Assembly (NCBI GenBank): GCA_024220525.1
Contig: JAMYWO010000185.1
Coordinates: forward strand, 50,529 to 76,522
Length of the DNA stretch: 25,994 nucleotides
Source: Cochliopodium minus
Taxonomy: Eukaryota > Discosea > Himatismenida > Cochliopodiidae
Reading direction: 5' to 3'
The translations under genes and the position numbers were made by a program. Positions 10,550 through 19,700 of this stretch are shown here, piece by piece. The notes beneath the pieces are model-generated. The model did no database searches, had not been told where the DNA came from, and was given only the letters and a program-made list of their open reading frames with translations. The stretch's first letter is position 1. Every line of letters begins with the position of its first letter.

Positions 10550-11635
10550 ATGAAGTTATTGAAAAATTTTAAGATGAAAAAACAATTTAAATTGAAGAAT
10601 ACTTTTAATGCTTTGTCATTGATGAATTCTAATTTCAATTATTCCAAAAAGTTATTCTTACAAAAAAATTATATGAGCATGGAGACTAATCCAATCAAAA
10701 TTCAGACTGAATCCATTACCAAACTCTCAAATAGAAGAATTTCAAAGAGAATCAAATCGAATAATTCAGGATTTTTCAAGACCAAATGCATTTTTCTCAA
10801 ACAAAACAATAATGCTAAACTTTTTCTTCCCTCTCATCAAATTAGACAAATAACAACAGGCACTGTTGTTAAGGTAGGTGTGATTGTGATGATATTATGG
10901 GTCTTGTCTCCCATCATCTTCTTTGTAAGTTTACTATCAATTTTATTTCTTCTAAATAACGATATTATAAAAAGGGGATAAAATTTATATTGTTATTGAT
11001 GGTTGTGGGTGGAGGATATCTCGGATACAAGTAAAAAATTCAAATTTATGCATTCCCTTTTATATATACGTAAAACCAATACAGGTTATTCAGGAAATCA
11101 AGAGGATTGTCACATACAGATCCAAATTTCATCAAAAAGAAATTGAGCCATGAATTCGAAAAGATCAACAAGGATAAATTCAACGGATTTGATTCGATGG
11201 TCAGAGTTGTGGCTCCTTTGATCAAGAATGTGATGGGTATCATCCTCTCCATCTTCAAGGAAATCAATCCTAAAATGAATTTTGCAAGAGAAACATCAGA
11301 AAGATTGATCAATGAGAATCAACATCTCATTCAAAAGGATCTTGGTAACATAAATAGAGGATATATATTCTTAAATCCTCCTCATTAATAAAATTCAATT
11401 AGGAAACATACAGGTGGCACCAGGAATAAATTTTCTTGAAAACAATGAGATGATTTTCACTTCCTTCAGACTCCAAAAGGAGAATGGTATCCTTGTTGGT
11501 ACCCTTGATCTCACTTTCGGCAAAGATATGAGAACTGTCCATTCTGCCAAGATCATCACTGTAAGAGGCCAAGAAATCGATTTGAAGAATTCTCACCAAA
11601 CCATTTTCGATGCAGAGTTCTCTGAAAAGAAATAA
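10550..11635 (+). CDS. Probable mitochondrial inner-membrane protein, Coa1/Tim21-like
   Basis: Four exons: 10550-10924, 10975-11030, 11085-11344 and 11403-11635; 307 aa. The first ~45 residues are rich in Lys, Asn and hydrophobics with no acidic residue, as in mitochondrial presequences. Hydrophobic segments span about residues 106-143, interrupted near the first exon junction, so one or two membrane helices. The C-terminal ~100 residues (ERLINENQHLIQKDLG, then beta-like GILVGTLDLTFG and AKIITVRGQEIDL) resemble the general layout of the Coa1/Tim21 fold, which serves cytochrome oxidase assembly or presequence import. That assignment rests on pattern memory and is tentative. The start lies only 24 bp after the RCHY1 stop in the same direction and follows an A-run. 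Confidence 0.85.
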
Positions 11636-11672
11636 AATTCTCTTTTTCAAATTCTATTATTTCTTTTCATTT

Positions 11673-11683
11673 TTTGGCGCAAA
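11673..11683 (+). promoter_or_regulatory. E2F/DP-like site upstream of gamma-tubulin
   Basis: TTTGGCGCAAA sits 22 bp before the gamma-tubulin ATG, inside a 69-bp AT-rich spacer. It contains overlapping E2F half-sites on the two strands (TTTGGCGC and TTTGCGCC). E2F/DP factors drive cell-cycle genes in animals, plants and many protists. The function here is inferred. Confidence 0.45.
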
Positions 11684-11704
11684 ATAAATAATAAAAAAAA
11701 AAAA

Positions 11705-14700
11705 ATGCCAAGAGAGATAATCACTATACAAGTTGGACAAGTAAACAAATTTATAAAACAAAAGATACTCAAATTGAGATCTATATATAAATGTTGTGCA
11801 TAAGATTATTATGAATAAATGAAACAAATTTTTGATTATATGTGGTTATATAATCTTCCATCTTTGCTCATCATTAAAGATTAAATTTTCACCATATACA
11901 TCAAAATAAGATTATATAATTCATTCAAAATCAATGACGTCAAATCAAGAATCATATTGATAAATGATAAATCAATTTTAACACATAAATAAATATAGTG
12001 TGGAAATCAAATAGGGAGCAGATTTTGGGAGGAATTATGCTACCAACACGGCATAGACGAGAACGGAAACGTGAAAGACTTTACCTCAGAAACACTGGAC
12101 AGAAAAGATGTCTTTTTCTACCAAGCAGACGACGATCACTACGTGCCAAGATCCCTCCTCTTAGATCTTGAAGAAACAGTCCTCAATAAAATTAAAAACT
12201 CCTCCTTCAAGAGGCTTTACAACCAGGAGAACATCTTCTGTCCCAAGGAGGGTGGCGGTGCTGGTAATAACTGGGCTTCTGGTTATTCTAGGGCCGAGTC
12301 TAACTATGAGAGGATCATGGAGATGATGGAGAGGGAGGCTGAGGGTAATTTAATAATTTTTTAGATAATTTTTTTAATTATTTTTTTAATAAATTCTTTT
12401 AAGCAAAAAATTTTATCATTTTTTAAAAATATTTTAAATTATGTTTTTTTTTAAAAAATTGTTTTTTAGTTAATTTTTATTATTTTTTTAAAATAAAATA
12501 AATTTAAATGAACCATTTTTTTTTTAGGAAGTGACAGTTTAGAGGTAATTTTCTTTTATGTTTTTTTAATTCATTATTATTCTTCATTTTTTAACATTAT
12601 TATTATTTCATTTATTTATTTTTATTTATTTTTTATTTCATTTTTTATTTTTTATTTTTTATTTTTTATTTTTTATTTTTATTTATTTTATTTTATTTTT
12701 TATTTCTTTTTAAAATGAATTCAATGAAAAAAAAGGGATTCGTATTGTGCCACTCAATAGCGGGAGGTACAGGGTCAGGTATGGGATCTTTCCTTTTGGA
12801 AAAGTTAAATGACAGATTCGGAAGCAAAAAATTGATTCAAACTTACTCCGTCTTCCCCAACAAAGATGGTATAACCCCAATTTATTTTTTATTTTTTATT
12901 TTTAAAATTTTCATATTTTATTTTTTATTTTTTATTTATTTTATTTTATTTTATATTTTATTCAAAATTTATTTTTTATTTATTTTATTTTATATTTTTT
13001 ATTTTTTGTTATTAATTTATTTATTTCATTTTTATTTTATATATTATATTTTTTGTTATTAATTTATTTATTTCATTTTTTATTTATATTTATTTATATT
13101 ATTTATTTTTATTTTATTTTATTTTATATTTTTTATTTATAATTTTTTTTTTTTTATTTTTGAATTAAAAAGATAACGTGGTGGTGCAACCATACAACTC
13201 AGTGTTGACATTGAAGAGGCTGATTCAAAACGCAGACAGTGTGGTGGTGTTGGACAATGCCGCATTGATTCGTGTCGTTTCAGAAAACAACAGTGTTTTC
13301 AACGAGGGAGGTTTCAATGAGATGAACTCTTTGGTTTCCACCGTCATGGCTGCTTCCACTTCCACCATCCGTTTCCCTGGGTAATCTCCTACCATTTTTT
13401 TTATTTATTTTAATTATTATGTATTATTTATTATTATTTGTTATTTTTAATTTTATTTTATTTATTATATATTATTTATCACATTAATTATTATTTGTTA
13501 TTTTTAATTTTATTTAATTTATTATATATTATTTATCATATTAATTATTTTTTTATTTTTATTTTTTATTGTTTATTTTTTATTTTTTTATTTTTCTACA
13601 AAATAAAGTTACATGAATAACGATCTCGTCGGGCTTGTTGCGTCACTCATACCAACACCTAAATGCCATTTCTTAAGTAAAAAATATAAGAAAAAAATAA
13701 CAACAAAATAATAAAAATTTAAGAATAATTAAAAAATAAAAATAAATAATCAAAATTAAAAAATATTTAAATTAAAATGATTTGAAAACAAAAATAAAAA
13801 AGTTTAAAAATAATTTAAATTATAAAATTTTATTAATTTCATTTTAAAAGTGACTGGGTACACTCCACTTAACATTTATGGAAACAAACAAAACGAACAA
13901 GAGCTCAACGTAAAACGTACCAGCGTAATAGATGTCATGCAAAGACTCTTACAACCCAAAAACGCCATGGTCTCTTGCCCAATCAAAAACAAAGGTTAAA
14001 AAATTATAAAATGAGAATTTAACAAAACACTTTATTTTATTTTTAAATACTTCTTTTAAATTAAATTATTTTTAAATTACTTTATTTTTAAATTACTTTA
14101 TTTTTAAATTATTTTTACTTTATTTTTGAATTAATTTATTTTGTTTATCTTTTTTTTTTTTTTTTTGAAAGGATGCTACCTCTCCATTTTGAACATCATT
14201 CAAGGGAATGTAGATCCTACTCAAGTTCACAAATCACTCCAAAGAATCAAAGAAAAAAAATCCATCAAATTCATGCCTTGGGGTATTTATTTTGATAAAT
14301 TATTTTATAAATTATTTTAATATTTAATAAATTATTTAAATTATTTAATAAATTATTTTATAATTAATTATAAAATTTATGATTTTAAATTGTTAAAATA
14401 ATTCGAATTATTTTTTTAGGACCAGCTTCCATTCAAGTGGCACTCGCCCAACAATCTCCCTACGTGAAAACCGTCAACCGTGTGAGCGGACTCCTCATGG
14501 CCAACCACACCTCCATCAGGTCCCTCTTTGAAATGAACCTCAACCAATACGACAAACTGAGAAGTAAAAACGCTTTCATTGACAACTACAGAAAAGAAAA
14601 GATGTTCTCTGACAGTTTGCAAGAATTTGATGATTCCAAAGAAGTCATTGCTAATCTCATTGAGGAGTACAAGGCTGCCGAGAGGGATGATTATATTGAG

Positions 14701-14766
14701 TGGTCTTTGAAGAACGCCAAGTTGCAGGATGATGAGAAGGAAGGAAAAAACTCCAAAATTTTTTGA
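11705..14766 (+). CDS. TUBG: Gamma-tubulin, 469 aa
   Basis: Nine exons: 11705-11740, 11999-12344, 12528-12544 (17 nt), 12736-12868, 13173-13380, 13609-13676, 13851-13994, 14172-14282 and 14420-14766; all GT-AG and in phase. The start [12 protein letters not shown], then [32 protein letters not shown] and the tubulin signature GGTGSG (143-148) identify gamma-tubulin, the GTP-binding core of the microtubule-nucleating ring complex at centrosomes and basal bodies. Compared with human TUBG1 from memory, about three residues are missing before VVVQPYNS, and the flanking intron has no internal AG that could hide a microexon. The C-terminus carries a lysine/acid-rich tail ending in IF. Intron 1 is unusually complex, and an E2F-like site lies just upstream. 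The stop is TGA, unlike the TAA of its neighbours. Confidence 0.98.
11834..11855 (+). other. Perfect inverted repeat in gamma-tubulin intron 1
   Basis: GATTATAT at 11834-11841 is matched by ATATAATC at 11848-11855 around a 6-nt loop (GTGGTT). A third related copy, GATTATATAA, lies near 11910. This could fold in RNA or be a protein site. AT-rich palindromes also arise by chance. Confidence 0.4.
11935..11942 (+). promoter_or_regulatory. CRE-like palindrome TGACGTCA in gamma-tubulin intron 1
   Basis: The 8-bp ATF/CREB consensus TGACGTCA occurs once, in an intron with very little G or C. Together with the E2F-like site it hints that intron 1 may hold regulatory DNA. Inference only. Confidence 0.25.
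13001..13094. repeat. Two-copy 47-bp tandem repeat in gamma-tubulin intron
   Basis: A TTTTGTTATTAATTTATTTA-containing unit occurs at about 13004 and again at 13051 (period 47) in the intron between exons 4 and 5. It is AT-only, intronic and probably slippage-derived. Confidence 0.6.
13434..13547. repeat. Two-copy 57-bp tandem repeat in gamma-tubulin intron
   Basis: A unit starting TTATTTGTTATTTTTAATTT at 13434 recurs at 13491 (period 57) with a few mismatches, inside the intron between exons 5 and 6. No coding potential. Confidence 0.7.
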
Positions 14767-14890
14767 AGAAAAAAAATTATTATTTTTTAAAATGATTAAT
14801 ATTATAAATTAATTAAAATGAAAATAAATAAATTTAAAAATTTTCTTTATTTGTTTTTTTTTAAAAATATTCTTTTTCCATTCATTTTTT

Positions 14891-16073
14891 TTAAAAGGAA
14901 CTCTTCTTTTGTATGACATCTTGGAGATCTTTGATTTGGCTGATAAATTTTTGTAATTCGGATTTGTCCATTTCGAATGTGAAAACCTTTATTTTTTTTA
15001 AAATAAGATCAAAAAGAGAAAAAACAGATAATAAAGAAATACATCATTGTTATCGTCATGAGTATTTCTGCCTATCATCATTTCGACCAAAGCGGTTGGA
15101 ACATTAAGATCACCTATTTTTTTGAAAATAATAAAATTTCAAAAATTGATTAAAAAAAAAATAATTAAAAATTGTTTGAATGAACCTTGACTCGCGCTTT
15201 TAGTTTGTACGTCAACTCTCCACTCAAGTGATTTTAAAACATTTCCTAAGCGAGATTTTTGTACCATAATATCATGTATTTTGTTTCTTTGAAGAGTCCC
15301 TTGAATAGAAATTGTTGAACAATTTTTAAATTTTATTTTTTTTTTTTTTTTAAAAAAAATTTTTTTCTTACAAAATTTTACAAAAAGATTTTTTTGTTCC
15401 TCTTCAAGACCCTTCACTTTTTTGAGATCTTCTGTGAGTTGAGCAACAGTCCAGTTATTATTTGAAGCATTTTTTAAAATCTGGGTCAGGAGAGCAAAAA
15501 CTCCCAAAATATCTATCCAAAGAATTTTGATTAATCAAATATCTCAAATAAAATCAATATCAAAAGTGACAGATATTTTTAACACGATAAATAAAATCAT
15601 TCATCTCTATATGGAGATTGATATATTTACATGAAATTTTTTTTGTAAGAATTTAATATGCGCAATATAATTTTCAATTATGCAAATTATTTTCCTTATC
15701 AACACATTATTATAATTTGATCAAATTGGCAAAGATAATGTGCAAGTAAATTCAATGAGATATTGATATATTTCTCATGATTGATTATATATTTGTTTAA
15801 TTATATTGAGAATAAGAAATTTCTTTAGAATAATGAAATATTTTTATATATTTTGATTTTTACCTTTATTTGTCAATGGACTATTTGAGAAAGCTCTTTC
15901 TTTGATTATTGGGATGGTGATTGTTTGATCTCCTTCTATATTTTTTTTCACACATTGTGTCAACAAAAACCCAAATTGTTTCTGATCTATTTTGGAAGAA
16001 ACTATTGGAGAAGTATAACTTCATATAAATCAAAATTTTTATAGAAAATAAAGATTGATATACCTGATTGCAT
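14891..16073 (-). CDS. COMM domain-containing protein (COMMD), 189 aa
   Basis: Six exons: 16064-16073, 15864-16001, 15372-15512, 15186-15299, 15043-15113 and 14891-14986; all GT-AG and in phase. The N-terminal helical half (1 to about 110) is followed by the COMM domain (about 115-185) with the hallmark SLEWRVDV (120-127), then VPTALVEMMIG and a final FEMDKSELQKF helix. COMMD proteins form heteromeric rings in the Commander complex, which works with retromer-like sorting of endosomal cargo and with cullin regulation. Which of the ten paralogues this is cannot be said. The first coding exon is only 10 nt (MQS plus one base); its choice rests on phase and is the weakest part of the model. The gene converges on gamma-tubulin with 124 bp between stops. 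Intron 2 (15513-15863) is long and not low-complexity. Confidence 0.93.
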
Positions 16074-16122
16074 TTATGGTTCAATATTTTTTTTTTTCAT
16101 TAAATTAATTTTTCATTTGCAG

Positions 16123-16629
16123 ATTCCAACATTTCTTACTCTATGTAACATCAATGAGTTGATTTTTGATCAGTATCTCCACAATCAAACTTCTTCAATG
16201 GAAAAAATTCTGATTCTTTCAAAATTTTGCTCTCATTACTTGGAAGAATCATGTCGAATGATATCATAAAGTAAGAAGTTGATTCTGGGGTTGGAAAAGA
16301 GAGAGCTGCAAAATTTGATCGAAAGTAGTTTTGCCTAATTCTGAAACCAATCAACAATAGAGACAATGGAATCAAGAGGAGATCCAAGATTCAGTTTTCA
16401 TCCATAGGGAGTTTTAATACTGTATTTTCTGGATCAGATGGGCAAAAGTTAAAAAGAAAGAACTTTGTTTAACAACTGCCGATTTTTTAGATTCTGCAAT
16501 GAATAAATTACTTGTTACATCAAAAATCTCAAACAATATGAACCACAAATGTTTGCAGAAATGCTGAGCAATATGAATTATTGTGAAAGAACATCATCTC
16601 AATGCGAACAGTTAAAAGAGATTTATTAA
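16123..16629 (+). pseudogene. Possible decayed coding region of unknown family
   Basis: In the 710-bp gap between the COMMD and ankyrin genes the DNA is less AT-rich than introns or spacers, and protein-like stretches appear on the plus strand. One is a Cys/Leu/Ser-rich stretch of about 48 residues (with CNINELIFDQYLH). Another in the same frame includes KKLILGLEKRELQNLI. Later stretches in other frames include LTTADFLDSAMNKLL and QMFAEMLSNMNYCERTSS. Stops and at least one frame change interrupt them, and I could not build a clean spliced model. I recognise no family. A 78-codon open frame also exists on the minus strand (16151-16387), so the coding strand is uncertain. Confidence 0.3.
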
Positions 16630-16783
16630 ACATTTGTGGCTTAATATTAAATTTATAAATTTGTTACTAGAAAAAATAAATGAGAAATTTAAATTTTAAT
16701 TTCTCTGTCTGAGTTTGCAGAATTTTCTTTCAATTTTCTTTCAGAAACATTTAATTGTTGTTGGCGTTAAACCGTTTTCAACT

Positions 16784-19700
16784 TTACCACCTGTCTTTAT
16801 AACCTCCATATTCTCGATAATTTTGGTATCCTCGATAATCATCAGAATCGTCCGAAAAATATCCTCCAGACATATCATTTTCATCAAATGAATATTCATT
16901 CTGTGCTTCTGATGGATCTGTAAATTCAATATCCTTTTAATTTTGGAAAAATTTGAGAAAAATATTTGTGAAAAAAAAAAAGATTTACCTGATCATTTTC
17001 ATATGAATTCTAAGAAAAACAAAATTTAACCTTAATAAAATAAAATTATTAGAGTTACTTCTTCTTTATCTTTTATCTCGGATAAATTGAAAGATTGTGG
17101 AAAATGTATGGTATAATCGTATTTAGAGGTAAGGAAAATAATTCTGTTAAATAAAGGTCTTGGTAATTTGAGATTCTTGTTTGGAAGATGTTTGTTGCAA
17201 AGAAGAAATATAAAAATTAATTTCTTGAAAAAAGGAGGAAAGAAATGATGACGAGTAGGATTCCAAACAGATTTCTTGGTTATATATTCTTCCAAAATGA
17301 TTTTGCATTCTTCTTTGGAGATATTAATTGCCTAAAATAAAAAATTTGAATAGATAATTAAAAATAAAATCCAAATTTTAACAATTTTTTTTTTTTTTAC
17401 ACTTCGACCATCAAAGCTTAAAAAAGGAATTACATGTCTAGCCAATAAGAAGAGAGTTATTTCTACGTTATTCTGTAACACAGAAAAGAATAGAGAGTTT
17501 CTTTTTTGATCATTTATTTTGTGTTCGTTTGCTCCTTTCTCAACAAGAAGTTTTACTATCTTAAATTCAATTGTTTTATTTTTAGAAAAATAATCCACAA
17601 AAATTTTATCTAAAATTTGTGGTGAAGTAGAAATAGTGAGTAATTTGTTGAGAATGGAGGGAAGAGGAGAATTAATAATGTAAGAAAAAAGCAAATTTTC
17701 TACAAATTTGGAATCTATTTTTGTTAAAAAGAAATCAATGATATCTTCGTTTATATCTGTAACATTTTCGAGATAGATCTTCAAAATATTGGGGATAGAA
17801 ACTTTTCTTGTTGAGATTTTTTCAAATAAAGAAGAGATGTATTGGAAAGATATGACGTTGGTATCGCAAATTAATTTAAAATGATTATCGAAACTATAAC
17901 TAAAAGAAATGAGAACATTTTGGTTTAAAAAAAAAGAAAGAATTTTTTTATCAATTCTTTGTTTTGAAAGATAATTCGTCAAAATTTCTTCCTTCATAGT
18001 TGGTGTAGAGTTGTTTGTCAACAATTTTAGAGTTTCAATATTATTGTTATTGATCAAAAACTGTGAGACACATCTTTTATTTTTTAAAAAAAGAATAATG
18101 TATATTGATTAAAAAAATGTATATTTATTAAAAAAATGTATTTTGATTAAAAATTTACTCTGATGTCACTTTTGCATTTTTGAAAATCAAATATTCGATA
18201 GTATCATTATTAATTGAGAAAGAACAAACTGTATCAAGCATTTTGTTGAAACACTCAAGATGGATATCTGCTTTTTTGTCAACGAAGAGTCTAATGATGG
18301 AAATGTTTTCAGTTTTATCATTATGAAAATTTCTTTCCATAAAATTTTTTAGGAATAAATTGTATCTTTCGCTTTCAAAGTCATTTCTCTCCAACAAAAG
18401 TTTTACTGTTTCAAGACTGAGGTTTTTAAAATTGGAAAGAATGTAAGAAAAATCATCCGTAGAAACACTGAGTTTCTTTTCGAGAAAGAAAAAGAAAAGA
18501 TCAGAGTATTGATCAATTTTTTCGGAACGAATGATGGACTGATAAGATTTGAATTTTTCTTGTAGGTGATAATTGACATCCGCTTTGTTTTGCAACAATA
18601 TTTCAATGATGTTTTTGTTGATTTTTGAAAGAGAGAAAGAATTACTGATGTAAAGACACAAAGTTTCTGTAAAATATTTGGCTCCATTGGAAATTATTTT
18701 TTGGATGAGATCAAGGTTGGGATTGGAAGTGATGCACAGATAAAAAAGAGATGTTTTTTCGATATTTGGTGTTACTTTAACTAATATTCGGTGACTTCTA
18801 TAGTCATCCTGTATAAAATAGTTTACATTTCTAGCTTTTGTGATAAACAAATCAATCATTTCATAATTACTTAAGGTATTTTTTGAGCATAATTTTAAGA
18901 GAGAAGGAGAACAATCAACGCCTAATTCAAAGAACAAGTTTAGTATCTCTTTATTTACAAGACCATCTTTTTTTTCAACATATTGGCTCAAACATAAAGG
19001 AAGATTTTCATTGTAATACTTGGTGAGGAATTTCACAATTTCAAATTTAGGATTACTGGTCCCCAAATAACTCAACAGTGGATTTGCAATGATGTTGTAA
19101 TTATTTGGTGTTCTAAAATAATATTTTTTCATGACTATGTATTGGATTGTTTCCATAGAATGAGAAATATGCTTGTGTTCAAGGTAAAGTTGGAGAGCAT
19201 GATTTGGATCAGCATTAAAATTAAGAAGAGTTTTCATCATTTCAAGATTTGGATCGTTATAATCAAAAATAAGTGTCAGAGGATTGCTTTGGCTTATGCT
19301 ATCTCGAACATGTACCCTTACTTTTGAGTTTTGAGAAAGAAGTAGATATAAGATTCCATTTTTTTTGTTGGAAGAGCAAATGGACCAAATTGGCGATCTT
19401 TTGTTAGGTTCATAAGTTGGCTGAGCTCCTTTATTGAGAAGAAGTTTCACAAGGTTTTTTTTGACATCTTTTCTTTTGCACAATTTCAATAAACATTGAT
19501 CCAAATTGTTGGTTTCATTCAAAAAGCTTTTAAACTCTTCTTCTTTCAAAATTTTTTCTCCTTCGATGTAACTTAGAAGATTCTTTTTGGGAGATTCATT
19601 TCTAAGGGATGAATGAGTAGGTAGCTTGACATTTGAAAATATAATTTTGTTAGAATTTTGGATGTTTGCTTTGTTTTCAATCAAAAATTGTATCATTTCT

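Noticed and set aside
16151-16387. 78-codon minus-strand frame as a real gene
   Set aside because: No recognisable motif and no splice partners; the plus strand looks at least as protein-like.
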